From NCBI RefSeq assembly GCF_023156505.1, contig NZ_JALNMJ010000022.1:34653-98652 (forward strand): a DNA stretch of 64,000 nucleotides, in the 5' to 3' direction. The translations under genes and the position numbers were made by a program. Shown here piece after piece: positions 9,009 to 17,723 of the stretch (within the stretch, counting starts at the first letter, position 1; each line of letters starts with the position of its first letter). Source of the DNA: Roseibium sediminicola (GTDB taxonomy: Bacteria; Pseudomonadota; Alphaproteobacteria; Rhizobiales; Stappiaceae). Below the pieces are notes generated by a model, which did not search any database, had not been told where the DNA came from, and was given only the letters and a program-made list of their open reading frames with translations.

Positions 9009-10304
9009 CTAAAGGTTCAGCCTGATGGAAACAGAGCGCGCGTGCGCCGACAACCCCTCCGATTCACCAAGAGCGATCGCGGCCGGTCCCAATTGGCGCA
9101 GATTATCCGGATTGCACTTCAAAATGGACGTGCGCTTGACGAATTCCAGGACGGAGAGACCTGAGGAAAACCGGGCGGAACGCGCTGTCGGCAGAACGTG
9201 GTTGGAGCCGCCGACATAATCGCCGATGGCTTCGGGCGTATAATGCCCCAGGAACACCGCCCCGGCATTGCGCACATGTTTCAAGAGCGCTTCCGGGTCG
9301 TCGACCGCCAGCTCCAGATGCTCCGGCGCGATCCGGTTGGCAAGCGGCATCGCGCGGACAAGATCCTGGACCAGGATGATCGCGCCGAAATCCTGCCAGC
9401 TGGCCCGGGCGACGTCTTCGCGTGGCAGCGTTTTGAGCTGCGCCTCAACGGCCTGTTCGACCTGGTCGGCGAGATCGGCGCTGTCGGTGATCAGGATCGA
9501 CTGGGCGGCCGTGTCATGCTCGGCCTGGGCCAGAAGGTCGGCCGCGACCCAGTCGGCATTGTTGCCCTGATCGGCCAGAATCAGCACTTCGGACGGACCG
9601 GCGATCATGTCGATGCCGACCGTGCCGAACACCCGGCGCTTGGCGGCCGCGACAAAGGCATTGCCCGGTCCGACGATCTTGGCGACAGGGGCAATCGTTT
9701 CCGTGCCAAAGGCGAGAGCGGCCACGGCCTGGGCACCGCCGATGCGGTAGATTTCCGAAACACCCGCGACCTTGGCGGCCGCCAGAACCAGCGGGTTCAA
9801 GACCCCGTCCGGGCTCGGCACCACCATAACGACGCGCTCGACACCTGCGACACGGGCCGGCACCACATTCATCAGGACAGAGCTCGGATAACTGGCAAGG
9901 CCGCCCGGCACATAGACGCCGACGGCTTCGACCGCCGTCCAGAGCGAACCGAGTTCGACACCGATAGCATCCGTGTAGCGATCGTCCTTGGGCATCTGGC
10001 GGGCGTGATGGGCGTGGATGCGGTCGTGGGCGAGCTGCAGCGCCGCAAGCGTTTCGGCAGGCACCTGGCTCAACGCCGCTTCGATCTCGGCCTCGCTGAC
10101 CTTCAGCTCCGCCATGGAGGCGGCGTCGAGGCGGTCAAATTTCCGGGTGTAGTCCAGGATCGCGCGATCGCCCTCGGCGCGCACACGCTCCAGAATATCG
10201 CGCACGATCTGGTCGACATCTTCCGAGACTTCCCGCTTGCCGGCGAGAAGCGCGGTGAACTGGTCCTCAAAGCGGGCATCGCTGCTGTTCAGGCGTAGAA
10301 CCAC
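9009..10304 (-). CDS. hisD: Histidinol dehydrogenase
   Basis: A 431-residue zinc enzyme that oxidises L-histidinol to L-histidine in two NAD-dependent steps, the end of histidine biosynthesis. The conserved blocks are complete: PGGLASYPSSVLMN, RIGGAQAVAALAFGT, KIVGPGNAFVAAAKR, DMIAGPSEVLILAD, DLLAQAEHD, and EAIGDYVGGSNHVLPT (zinc and catalytic His region). Length is normal. It is followed by UPF0262 and preceded by DUF2948 on the same strand, the usual operon. Confidence 0.96.
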   Translation of the reverse strand: MVLRLNSSDARFEDQFTALLAGKREVSEDVDQIVRDILERVRAEGDRAILDYTRKFDRLDAASMAELKVSEAEIEAALSQVPAETLAALQLAHDRIHAHHARQMPKDDRYTDAIGVELGSLWTAVEAVGVYVPGGLASYPSSVLMNVVPARVAGVERVVMVVPSPDGVLNPLVLAAAKVAGVSEIYRIGGAQAVAALAFGTETIAPVAKIVGPGNAFVAAAKRRVFGTVGIDMIAGPSEVLILADQGNNADWVAADLLAQAEHDTAAQSILITDSADLADQVEQAVEAQLKTLPREDVARASWQDFGAIILVQDLVRAMPLANRIAPEHLELAVDDPEALLKHVRNAGAVFLGHYTPEAIGDYVGGSNHVLPTARSARFSSGLSVLEFVKRTSILKCNPDNLRQLGPAAIALGESEGLSAHARSVSIRLNL

Positions 10305-10355
10305 GCGTATCTTCCTTCTGTCCGGCGCAAGGCGCCGTCGTCTTCAAATCCGAAT

Positions 10356-10793
10356 TCAGCTGAGATCGTGCTGCGGCAGGTTCGGCGTCGACCAGGCAGC
10401 GCCGAGATCAGACAGCTGCGCCTCAATGCAATCGACGGCAAGTTCCAGGCTGGCACCGCCGGCAAAGGCGAGCAGGATCTTGCCCGCCGGCTCTTCGCCG
10501 GCCGTAAAGGTCACGGCCAGCAGTTCCAGCACGGCGCCCTTGGCCTTCTGATTGACGTTCTGTGCCTTCATGGCCTTGACCTGGGCAAAGGCCAGCGCGG
10601 AGCGGCGGCGCTCATGTTCCCTGGAGCGCTTGTCGGCTTCCTTGTCCCAGACAAAGCGGTTCATCACGAACACCGCCTTCTGCTCCTTCGGCAGATAGCG
10701 GATGTCGGCAACCGTCAGGACGGCGTCCTGCAGATGGGCGGAAAGAACCTGGAGGTCTTCCTCGTCAAGGGCGGCAAGTTTCAGCTGATCCAT
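10356..10793 (-). CDS. DUF2948 family protein
   Basis: A 145-residue conserved alphaproteobacterial protein that starts MDQLKLAALDEEDLQVLSAH, the family hallmark, and ends with a DLGAAWSTPNLPQHD tail. The start at 10793 is preferred to an upstream one because it matches the family N-terminus. It lies 51 bases upstream of hisD and is probably in its operon. No function is known. Confidence 0.85.
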   Translation of the reverse strand: MDQLKLAALDEEDLQVLSAHLQDAVLTVADIRYLPKEQKAVFVMNRFVWDKEADKRSREHERRRSALAFAQVKAMKAQNVNQKAKGAVLELLAVTFTAGEEPAGKILLAFAGGASLELAVDCIEAQLSDLGAAWSTPNLPQHDLS

Positions 10794-10933
10794 GTCGGTC
10801 CTGTTCTGGTCCGGTCGTTGGTCTTCGGCAGGAGGCATATAGGCGATTTTCAGCCCATCCCCAAGGCTGTTGACCTAATGGGGAAATCGGCATTTGGCAA
10901 TGTTGAATGCCGATGGAACAACCTGATTGCCCG

Positions 10934-11146
10934 TCATGGCCCCTCATCCACCCGCTGGCGCAGGTCCGCCTTGACGTCTTCCAGCGTCGCAATGCGCTTA
11001 AAAACCCGTCTGCCGAGCCAGAGGCCGAAGACCACGAGAAACAGGCCGAGCGTCGGCCCATAAGGGGCCGGAACCAGAACAACGGCGGCCATGCCGGCGA
11101 AGGCAAAGCCAAGCTGGATCAGAAAACGGATGGTTTGAGCGCCCAA
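10934..11146 (-). CDS. Small membrane protein
   Basis: A 70-residue protein with two hydrophobic stretches (about residues 8-24 and 30-45), then a basic-acidic tail RRVFKRIATLEDVKADLRQR. It looks like a two-helix inner-membrane protein with a cytoplasmic C-terminus. It lies about 140 bases upstream of DUF2948 on the same strand. I do not recognise a family. Confidence 0.55.
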   Translation of the reverse strand: MGAQTIRFLIQLGFAFAGMAAVVLVPAPYGPTLGLFLVVFGLWLGRRVFKRIATLEDVKADLRQRVDEGP

Positions 11147-11272
11147 GTCTGTCTGCTCCCTGAACCTTCGGAAAGCGGGTAAGGCGACGGCCGATCATGC
11201 CTTGCAATCAGCCTCTTCATTCGGGACAGTGCCCTACCAATGGATCGTGTGCCAGCCCAAGCCGAGTAAATC

Positions 11273-11746
11273 ATGTTGAAACTGCTTCCCGGACTTTTCC
11301 TGCTGCTAAATCTTCTTGTTCCCGCCCAGGCCCAGGATGTCCTTCAAAAGGCACTCGGCGAAAGCATTTACGTGCCGGCCTATTCCAGGATCTTTTCCTA
11401 TCCGACCCGGTCTGACCTTCTGGCGACGACGCTCGCAGTGCACAATGTCGATCCGAAGACACCAATCACGCTGACCTCGGTCGCCTATCATGGCGAGGAC
11501 GGCAAGTGGCTGCGCAGTCTTTTGGACACGCCGGTCACGCTCGCGCCGTTGCAATCGACCAGCGTGCTTGTCCCGATCAACGACACCTCAGGCGGTGTCG
11601 GCGCCAATTTCCTGGTTGAATGGAGTTCAGAGACACCGGCCCTCAGCCCAATCGCCGAGGCGATCATGACCAGCGGCAGCGGCGGCCCCGGCCCGTCCTT
11701 CACCTCGCGCGGGCGGGTGATCGAACGGCGGGTGGCCGGCGACTAG
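11273..11746 (+). CDS. DUF3124 family exported protein
   Basis: A 157-residue protein with a signal peptide (residues 1-20, ending AQA) and a beta-rich body. The segment YVPAYSRIFSYPTRSDLLAT and the later LQSTSVLVPINDTSGG are typical of DUF3124, a periplasmic family of unknown function. It is transcribed opposite to its neighbours, with no partner gene. Confidence 0.75.
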   Translation: MLKLLPGLFLLLNLLVPAQAQDVLQKALGESIYVPAYSRIFSYPTRSDLLATTLAVHNVDPKTPITLTSVAYHGEDGKWLRSLLDTPVTLAPLQSTSVLVPINDTSGGVGANFLVEWSSETPALSPIAEAIMTSGSGGPGPSFTSRGRVIERRVAGD

Positions 11747-11756
11747 AATTCCGTCA

Positions 11757-11871
11757 TCGTCATTGCCGGACTTGATCCGGCAATCCATGCCGTGACCGAA
11801 GCCAAAAGCATGACAGTGCCAGATCTGCGACGAAACGGCATGGATGCCATGGTCAAGCCATGGCATGACGA
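11757..11871. repeat. Intergenic palindromic repeat (RIME-like)
   Basis: Two arms in inverse orientation (11757-11793 and 11835-11871) align over 37 bases when one is reverse-complemented. Each arm is itself an imperfect hairpin, for example TTGCCGGACTTGATCCGGCAA. This matches the kind of dispersed intergenic element common in rhizobial-type genomes. It lies between two convergent genes (DUF3124 and murA), where it may act as a bidirectional terminator. Confidence 0.6.
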
Positions 11872-11922
11872 AGGAAGCTCAGATTTCCGGTCGGAGAATG
11901 GACCGTGGCGCCCTGCGTGTTA

Positions 11923-13212
11923 TCAGCCGGAAATCCGCTCGATCTGCGCGCCGCAGCGGGTCAGCTTGTCCTCCAGGCGCTCAAAACCGCGATCAAGGTG
12001 ATAGACGCGGCTGACCGTGGTCTCGCCTTCGGCGGCCAGGCCCGCAATCACCAGCGAGACAGAGGCTCTAAGATCGGTTGCCATCACCGGCGCGCCGCGC
12101 AGCGTGGAAACGCCGTCAATGGTGGCGGTGCGGCCGTCAATATGGATCTGCGCGCCGAGACGGGCCAGTTCCTGGACGTGCATGAAGCGGTTTTCAAAAA
12201 TTGTCTCGGTGATCCTGCTGGTACCGCCCGCCTTGGTCATCAGCGCCATGAACTGGGCTTGCAGGTCGGTCGGGAAGCCCGGGAACGGCTCGGTGGTGAC
12301 ATCCACCGGCTGAATGCCGTTGCCGTTGCGATAGACCTTGATGCCGTCCGGCGTCTGGGTGATGTCCGCTCCGGCCTGGCGAAGCGTGTCCAGGGCCGCA
12401 TCCAGAAGATCGGCCCGCGCGCCCTGCAACAGGACGTCGCCGCCGGTCATGGCCACCGCCATGGCATAGGTGCCGGTCTCGATCCGGTCGGCGACCACGG
12501 CGTGATGGGCGCCATGAAGGCGCGGCATGCCCTGAATGCGGATGGTCGAGGTGCCCTCGCCCTCGATCTTCGCGCCCATGGCCTTGAGGCAGGCGGCCAG
12601 ATCGACCACTTCCGGTTCGCGCGCGGCGTTGACGATTTCGGTCTCGCCCTTGGCGAGTGTCGCCGCCATCATGATGGTGTGGGTCGCGCCGACGGAAACC
12701 TTCGGAAACTCCACCCGGCCGCCCTTAAGGCCGCCCGGTGCGCGCACTACCACATAACCGCCCTCGATCTCGATTTCCGCGCCGAGCGCGCTCAGGCCGT
12801 CGATGAAGAAGTCGACCGGACGCGTGCCGATGGCACAGCCGCCGGGCAGCGACACGCGCGCCTCGTGGCAGCGGGCGACCAGCGGGCCGACGACCCAGAA
12901 GCTGGCGCGCATCTTGGAAACCAGTTCATAAGGCGCGGTGGTGTCGACGATCTCGCGGGCGGTCAGGTTCAGCGTCTGGCCGGCCAGATCGTCCTGGCCG
13001 TTGCGCTTGCCGTTGACCGAATAGTCGACACCGTGATTGGACAGGATCTGCATCAGCTGGGCAACGTCGCGCAGGCGCGGCACGTTGGTCAGCGTCAGGG
13101 TTTCGTCCGTCAGCAGCGAGGCGATCATCAACGGCAATGCCGCGTTTTTGGCACCCGAAATCGGAATCGTCCCGTTCAGCTCGACACCGCCAACGACCTT
13201 GATACTGTCCAT
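11923..13212 (-). CDS. murA: UDP-N-acetylglucosamine 1-carboxyvinyltransferase
   Basis: A 429-residue enzyme that transfers enolpyruvate from PEP to UDP-GlcNAc, the first committed step of peptidoglycan synthesis. It starts MDSIKVVGGVELNGTIPISG with the GAKNAALPLM segment next. The catalytic cysteine loop is present in LPGGCAIGTRPVDFF, and the GFPTDLQAQFMAL block is intact. The start at 13212 matches the family N-terminus. A cysteine in the loop predicts normal fosfomycin sensitivity. Confidence 0.97.
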   Translation of the reverse strand: MDSIKVVGGVELNGTIPISGAKNAALPLMIASLLTDETLTLTNVPRLRDVAQLMQILSNHGVDYSVNGKRNGQDDLAGQTLNLTAREIVDTTAPYELVSKMRASFWVVGPLVARCHEARVSLPGGCAIGTRPVDFFIDGLSALGAEIEIEGGYVVVRAPGGLKGGRVEFPKVSVGATHTIMMAATLAKGETEIVNAAREPEVVDLAACLKAMGAKIEGEGTSTIRIQGMPRLHGAHHAVVADRIETGTYAMAVAMTGGDVLLQGARADLLDAALDTLRQAGADITQTPDGIKVYRNGNGIQPVDVTTEPFPGFPTDLQAQFMALMTKAGGTSRITETIFENRFMHVQELARLGAQIHIDGRTATIDGVSTLRGAPVMATDLRASVSLVIAGLAAEGETTVSRVYHLDRGFERLEDKLTRCGAQIERISG

Positions 13213-13378
13213 CTCTGTCCCCGAACCGGACCGCACGCCCCGCGCGGTCATCCCATCAAAAGCTCACAACACCGTCGCGGTCTACACGCAACTTATGGCC
13301 CATGCAAGGCAGACCCATACCGCCCGCCGGGCAATTTCAGGGCACGGCAAACCGGTCTTTGTCCGGCGTGCACGCCGC

Positions 13379-13558
13379 TCAGTCGTCCTGGCGCGATTTG
13401 GCGGCGCTTTTGCGGCGGCGCAGATTGGCCCGAAGCGCCTCTGCCAGCCGGTCCTCGCGTTTTTTCTTGCTCGAGCTCTCGCCGGTCTTAGGCACCGGGA
13501 CTGCCTCTTTGTCCCCGTCGCCTTCAACAGACTGGTCTTTCATCTCTTTTTCGCTCAT
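13379..13558 (-). CDS. Small basic-tailed conserved protein next to murA
   Basis: A 59-residue hydrophilic protein with an acidic N-half and a basic C-terminus (DRLAEALRANLRRRKSAAKSR). A short protein with this ending is often found beside murA in alphaproteobacteria. The start at 13558 is preferred because the longer reading upstream looks non-coding. The function is unknown. Confidence 0.55.
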   Translation of the reverse strand: MSEKEMKDQSVEGDGDKEAVPVPKTGESSSKKKREDRLAEALRANLRRRKSAAKSRQDD

Positions 13559-14026
13559 GGCGATCCCATCCGGTGAAGGGCAAGGCTCTTCTTTAGCAAG
13601 CTGCCCGCGACAAGGAAAGCACGGCGAGGCAACGTTCACGCGGTGCAAACCGCCGACCAGGCGTGGCGCAATGCTCAAGCCAAGGGACTTGGCGCGGCCG
13701 CGCGCAGCCTCCCAGCGTGCCGGCCTGCGTTCCCCGTCCGGCGCCGGCGGTCTCTTTGCCGGTTTGATTAATATCCACAGCTGCCGCGTCAGGGCTGAGG
13801 CGCGCGGTTTCGCGCGTTTGAGCGCTTCGCGCACATGTCCGCCAGCCCCACGGATCCGCCTGCCAAAAAAAAGCAAATCACCGCTTGCGTCCCACAGGCT
13901 CTTATGGCAAAAGCCCCCTCATTCCGGTCGGCACCGTCGGTCGGAAACAGCCCTTGTGTCCCTAATGACCGGCGTTTCAACGTCCGTCCGGGCCCAAGGC
14001 CCGTCTTTTCAAAAAAAGACGCGCAA
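13559..14026. other. Gene-free stretch before tRNA-Thr
   Basis: I see no convincing coding sequence here on either strand; the open frames are short and of random composition. A small hairpin GTCTTTTCAAAAAAAGAC lies just before the tRNA. The tRNA promoter should be in this stretch but I cannot name it with confidence. Confidence 0.4.
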
Positions 14027-14101
<75 letters not shown>

Positions 14102-14456
14102 CTAACCATCAGAAAAATAAGAGTTTTTTCCAATTCCCCAAAAAGGGCAAACTGCAGCAAAATGCAGAACAAAGCAGGATTAGCCGCTTATTCTGGCACG
14201 TTTTTGACACGCGGGTTTCGGCTCTGTTCACGTCGAGGCCGCGCCCTTTCAACATCATCCGGCGACACCATCGCCCCCGCCGCCTCTTCCTGCCCGGAAG
14301 ATTTCAAGCTGCTGGACACCCTGCACGGCTGACGGAATCGCCCGCCCCAGAAACGACGAAAGCCGCGCCCATGGGACGCGGCTTTTCTCTTTGTCTTGCC
14401 CGTTCCAGCCCGCCGCGCTAAATGAGAACACAACGCGAACAAGAAAGGGGCTTGCC
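14102..14456. other. Left attachment arm region without a clear gene
   Basis: About 355 bases between the att core and the first prophage gene. It holds an A/T-rich stretch right after the core (14102-14200), where integrase arm sites would be expected, and a strong hairpin at 14361-14388. No protein is supported. Confidence 0.4.
14361..14388 (+). terminator. Hairpin terminator near attL
   Basis: AGCCGCG (14363-14369) pairs with CGCGGCT (14379-14385) and is followed by TTTTC. A-rich bases on the other side allow weaker action on the minus strand too. It may stop transcription leaving the prophage's left end or coming from the tRNA. Confidence 0.65.
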
Positions 14457-14684
14457 ATGTCCAGACGCAGCGGCCGGCGGCTTGTGCTGACCGGAGAAAC
14501 ACTCGCAAAACTCGGCACGGGCCGCGCCGGCGCGGTCGATGTCATGACACGGGCAAAGATCGGATCGCCCGAGTACAAGCGCGCGTCCTACGTTCTCAAC
14601 GCCGTTGACGATCTGGCTGAAGTCCTGACCGGCGACCACAAGCATTTTCACTCCAGGCCGGCAACCACCGAGCCGCGGGAGTAG
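14457..14684 (+). CDS. Small prophage protein of unknown function
   Basis: A 75-residue hydrophilic protein, start preceded by AAGGGG at good distance. It contains SPEYKRASYVLNAVDDLAEVLTGD, probably two helices. It is transcribed rightward next to attL, opposite to the methylase that follows. I do not recognise it. Confidence 0.5.
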   Translation: MSRRSGRRLVLTGETLAKLGTGRAGAVDVMTRAKIGSPEYKRASYVLNAVDDLAEVLTGDHKHFHSRPATTEPRE

Positions 14685-14740
14685 GTCAAACCGGCCGGTT
14701 CAGCCTGACTGCAAAGCCTCGATTTCGTCTGAGGGCCGCC

Positions 14741-15583
14741 CTAGAGCGCGGCCTCCTGTTTCAACAACGGGTGCTCGAAATTGGCGATAATCAATTCGCC
14801 AAATTCTTTGGGGTCAGCTTGTGCGATTGTATAGGACACCTTGACCGGCTTTATTGTCAGCCCGGCGAAAACCTCTCGGATTTCCGGCGTGTCGTTGATA
14901 GAGACAATCGCCTTACCCTCGATCGCGCGCAGCTTGTCAGCCAAGGCTGCAAAGTCGGCGCGATCAAACATGCCCTTCCCATAGTCGTTTTCGCAGCCGA
15001 AATACGGCGGATCGCAATAAAACAGAACTTCCGGCCGGTCATAGCGCGCTATGAATTCCTCAAAAGACAGGTTTTCAATGGTTACGCCGGCCAGACGCTC
15101 GTGCACATCCTCTAAGAGCGGTGCAAGGGTTGTCAGATTGAAGCGACCATCGCGTTCTTTTGAAACGCCGAAGTTTTGCCCCGTCACCTTGCCACCGAAC
15201 GCCGTGCGCTGCAGGTAGAGGAATCGCGCGGCTCGCTCCAGGTCGGTCAGTGTTGACGGATCGACTTTCTGCAGTCGCTCGAATTCGCGCCGGCTTGTGA
15301 TCTGGAATTTCAGGCAGTCCAGGAACTGCGGATAGTGCCGCTGCAAGATCCGGAAGAGGTTCACCACTTCGCCCGAATAATCGTTGATCACTTCGCTTTT
15401 GGGCGCGACCGGCCGGCGCAGAAAGACACCCCCCATACCGACGAACGGTTCTGCATAAGTGTCATGCTCGACACTGGCGATGATCCGCACCAGGCGCTTT
15501 GCCAGGGCACGCTTACCGCCTATCCAGGGTGCAACGGGATTGACGCCGGCGCCCTCGCGCTCGCCAAATAAATTTGACTCCAT
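14741..15583 (-). CDS. Dam-type (D12 class) DNA adenine methyltransferase
   Basis: A 280-residue N6-adenine methyltransferase. The AdoMet-binding motif is AEPFVGMGGVFLRR (FxGxG), the substrate region has IGGKRALAKRL near the start, and the catalytic motif is DPPYFG. These are the hallmarks of the D12/Dam family, whose members often modify GATC-like sites. The start at 15583 is chosen for a good GGAAGG ribosome-binding site; a longer reading upstream has none. The gene faces leftward at the prophage's left end, away from the lysis genes. It may protect phage DNA or alter host gene control; the target is unknown. Confidence 0.9.
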   Translation of the reverse strand: MESNLFGEREGAGVNPVAPWIGGKRALAKRLVRIIASVEHDTYAEPFVGMGGVFLRRPVAPKSEVINDYSGEVVNLFRILQRHYPQFLDCLKFQITSRREFERLQKVDPSTLTDLERAARFLYLQRTAFGGKVTGQNFGVSKERDGRFNLTTLAPLLEDVHERLAGVTIENLSFEEFIARYDRPEVLFYCDPPYFGCENDYGKGMFDRADFAALADKLRAIEGKAIVSINDTPEIREVFAGLTIKPVKVSYTIAQADPKEFGELIIANFEHPLLKQEAAL

Positions 15584-15765
15584 GTGAATAGCCTTCCAAT
15601 AAGCCCCGGTCTGCAGCACGCAGAATCGGCCCTCACGGGCTGATCGCGGGAGTGGTGGAATGCTAAGTGCCATCGGGCCGGCTTCAATCTTGGCGGATAG
15701 GTGCCGGCAGTCCGGAGCGTTCCCGCGCTCCGGGCCTCCTGCGTCAAACGCAGAAAGTTCAAGTT

Positions 15766-16026
15766 GTGAGAAAGCAGCCTGAAGGAAAGCCGATCACGAT
15801 CGCCGAGGCGCGCGAGCGCTGCAACGGCGTGCAGGTGCATTGCCTGCGCTGCGCGCAAATGACAGTTCTAAGCCTCGATCGGTTTTCGGAAAGCGATGTC
15901 GTCGCGGATCTGGCGAAACGCCGGCGCTTCAGGTGCCAGCGCTGCGGCGGATCATGGGTGGCAACGCGGCCGAACTACATCAGCACGAATGACAGCCGAA
16001 CATGGTACGGCTTGGAGCACGACTAG
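15766..16026 (+). CDS. Small zinc-ribbon (Com-like) protein
   Basis: An 86-residue protein from a GTG start with two cysteine pairs, CLRC and CQRC, about 30 residues apart: a zinc ribbon like the Mu Com-type translational regulators that accompany phage methylases. It is divergent from the Dam-type gene and lies close to it, which suits a regulator of that methylase, but this is inference. Its end overlaps the next gene by 25 bases. Confidence 0.6.
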   Translation: MRKQPEGKPITIAEARERCNGVQVHCLRCAQMTVLSLDRFSESDVVADLAKRRRFRCQRCGGSWVATRPNYISTNDSRTWYGLEHD

Positions 16027-16250
16027 GCGCCTATCGGCTGCCGACAGTTTTGCCAGTTTCAATAGTCTTCGCGGCCCCAAAAGGTCACCCAGGATTCCTT
16101 GCCTGCAATGCGGAAGAGTTCGACAGCGTCGAATGGCTGGTAGATCCGGGAACTGGTGACAAATTTCTGAATGTGAACAGCTCTAACTACACAGAGAAGC
16201 GATACTGGACGCACTGGATGCCGCTTCCAGCGCCACCACAAAAACCCTAA
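16002..16250 (+). CDS. DUF551-like small protein
   Basis: An 82-residue protein ending RYWTHWMPLPAPPQKP, the ending that characterises DUF551 proteins of phages. The N-terminal YRLPTVLP may be a diverged form of the family's opening. The frame overlaps the zinc-ribbon gene, so the start is uncertain. It is followed at once by a terminator. No function is known. Confidence 0.6.
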   Translation: MVRLGARLGAYRLPTVLPVSIVFAAPKGHPGFLACNAEEFDSVEWLVDPGTGDKFLNVNSSNYTEKRYWTHWMPLPAPPQKP

Positions 16251-16255
16251 TCAGA

Positions 16256-16286
16256 AAGGCCGGCGCATCTCTGCCCGGCCTTTTTG
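16256..16286 (+). terminator. Terminator between convergent operons
   Basis: AAGGCCGG (16256-16263) pairs with CCGGCCTT (16275-16282), followed by TTTT. The reverse strand also has a U-rich tail (CTTTCTG), so it may serve both the rightward pair and the leftward lysis operon. A second hairpin, CGCCC with GGGGCG then TTTTTT, lies at 16318-16345. Confidence 0.75.
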
Positions 16287-16344
16287 CTTTAGTGAATTTC
16301 AACCTCAGTCCTTCCAACCGCCCGACAGCAAGCGGGGCGTTTTT

Positions 16345-16734
16345 TCACTTCCCGTTGAAAGCCCGCAAGCCTGCCAGGATGGCATCCCACCGAGACACGA
16401 CCCATGCAGCGGCAAAGAGTACAAACCCGCCGACGATCCAGAAGAACCGGCCCAGCCTGCCCGCCCCCGTCGCTTGCGCTTTCATGTTGGAGAACTCTTC
16501 AAGCGTCGGTTTCGCCGCATCCATGGACGAGTTCAATTGCGCAACGTCTTTTTTGACAGCCTCAATCTGATGCTGACTGTCGAGGATCGCCCGCCCCTGC
16601 TCTTCCAGTTTCAGATAGACATCGCGGCGGCTGTCCGATGCGCGGCGGTCGCTTTCGTCCAGCTTCGACACCAGGTTTTCGAATTTTCCGTCCAGCCATT
16701 TGACCAGATCCGGATCAAGTCCAGGTTGCGGCAT
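16345..16734 (-). CDS. DUF1515-like phage membrane protein
   Basis: A 129-residue protein: residues 1-85 form a long alpha-helical, probably coiled-coil segment (DLVKWLDGKFENLVSKLDES onward) and residues 97-115 a transmembrane helix (FFWIVGGFVLFAAAWVV). This layout matches DUF1515 proteins of rhizobial phages. It is the last gene of the lysis operon. It could be a second holin-like or spanin-accessory protein; that is inference. Confidence 0.65.
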   Translation of the reverse strand: MPQPGLDPDLVKWLDGKFENLVSKLDESDRRASDSRRDVYLKLEEQGRAILDSQHQIEAVKKDVAQLNSSMDAAKPTLEEFSNMKAQATGAGRLGRFFWIVGGFVLFAAAWVVSRWDAILAGLRAFNGK

Positions 16735-16761
16735 GTTTGCCCCCGTTGTTTGGGCCGCAGG

Positions 16762-17031
16762 TCAGCGACACCCATGCTCCCGTTCCATTTCCAGGACCTC
16801 ATCCAATGACCCGGCCAGTGTGCCGGACACATGGTCGGCGTCTTCCTCGGTCCATTTAATCCGCGAAAGCGCCTTGCAGACGTCGCCGACTTCGACAGCG
16901 GCATCCGGCGTTACGGCTTTGGCGACACCGGCCACCAGATCGGCCGCCGGGCTGTCACCGCCGCCTTGCGTGCCGGCGCAGGCGCTCGCGGATAGCGCCA
17001 GGATCGCGGCGAGAAGATGTGTCTTGCGCAC
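16762..17031 (-). CDS. Lipoprotein, candidate outer-membrane spanin (Rz1-like)
   Basis: An 89-residue lipoprotein: signal MRKTHLLAAILALSASAC with lipobox cysteine at residue 18. The mature part has DVCKALSRIKWTEEDADHV and a C-terminal cysteine, a pattern seen in small lipoproteins at the lysis loci of rhizobial-type phages. Its first 77 bases overlap the 3' end of the preceding gene in another reading frame, just as Rz1 overlaps Rz. It would sit in the outer membrane and help fuse the two membranes in the last step of lysis. Confidence 0.6.
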   Translation of the reverse strand: MRKTHLLAAILALSASACAGTQGGGDSPAADLVAGVAKAVTPDAAVEVGDVCKALSRIKWTEEDADHVSGTLAGSLDEVLEMEREHGCR

Positions 17032-17182
17032 GGTCGATTGCCTTTCTGGATTTGAGCTGAGCTTTCAGGATGGCGTTTTGCCGGGTGGTCCGGTCATGGC
17101 GCCATTGGCGGAACAGCTCGCCGGCAATGCCGACAAGCCAATCCGTGAAGACGGCCTTGAGGGCCGCCAGGAACGCCGTCAT
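16955..17182 (-). CDS. Candidate inner-membrane spanin (Rz-like)
   Basis: A 75-residue protein with a hydrophobic N-terminus (about residues 2-22) and a charged helical tail rich in Arg and Gln, as in short i-spanins. It starts in an ATGA overlap with the holin stop (17179-17182) and its end overlaps the lipoprotein gene. The assignment rests on this position and overlap; the membrane helix is weak. Confidence 0.55.
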   Translation of the reverse strand: MTAFLAALKAVFTDWLVGIAGELFRQWRHDRTTRQNAILKAQLKSRKAIDRAQDTSSRRDPGAIRERLRRHARRR

Positions 17183-17646
17183 GCCGGCCGACCGGCAATG
17201 TCGCCGTCAAGGTCCAGGTCGATGCCGAGACGGGCCTCGAGCAGGTCGTAAAGTCGCGCCTGATCGATGTCGAAATAGGCCAGTGCTTCTGGCACAGCGC
17301 CTTGCGCGTAACTGATCGCGTGGCGCAACACCTCGCTGCGGACATCAAAGGTCACCTGCCGGCCCTTGACCTTTGTCAGCACCTTGGCCTTGCCGAACTG
17401 AACGGCGTTGAACAGGGCGTCATCGACCTTTTGTTTCAGCTGGCCATCCAACTCAAGGCCGGTGCGTTCCTGGAAGGCGTCGACGGCCTTGCGGGCCAGC
17501 CAGAGCGCAAAGGCACCCAGAACGGCCACCACGATCTGCGCGGCCGGTTCGACCAGGCCAGACAGATCAACGGACGTGTCGGCCGCCATGGCCGACACGG
17601 GAAAAAGAACGAGCGCCATCAGCGCCGCGCATGCGATGCGGATCAT
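17179..17646 (-). CDS. Phage holin, LLH-family-like
   Basis: A 155-residue protein with a signal-like hydrophobic N-terminus (residues 4-20, ending AMA) and a second membrane segment (about 35-54, AAQIVVAVLGAFALWLARK). A helical domain follows, containing RTGLELDGQLKQKVDDALFN, which resembles the LLH holin family. Its place between the endolysin and the spanin pair supports a role in timing lysis. The ATG at 17646 is preferred over an upstream TTG because GGAG precedes it. Confidence 0.65.
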   Translation of the reverse strand: MIRIACAALMALVLFPVSAMAADTSVDLSGLVEPAAQIVVAVLGAFALWLARKAVDAFQERTGLELDGQLKQKVDDALFNAVQFGKAKVLTKVKGRQVTFDVRSEVLRHAISYAQGAVPEALAYFDIDQARLYDLLEARLGIDLDLDGDIAGRPA

Positions 17647-17723
17647 GATAGAAATCTCCAATTGTCGGGGTGATGTGCGACGGCTTTCAGAACGACCGGG
17701 CCGCCGGGCCGGATCCTTGTCGG

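Noticed and set aside
9198..10298. 366-codon plus-strand frame
   Set aside because: Antisense of hisD, which is certain.
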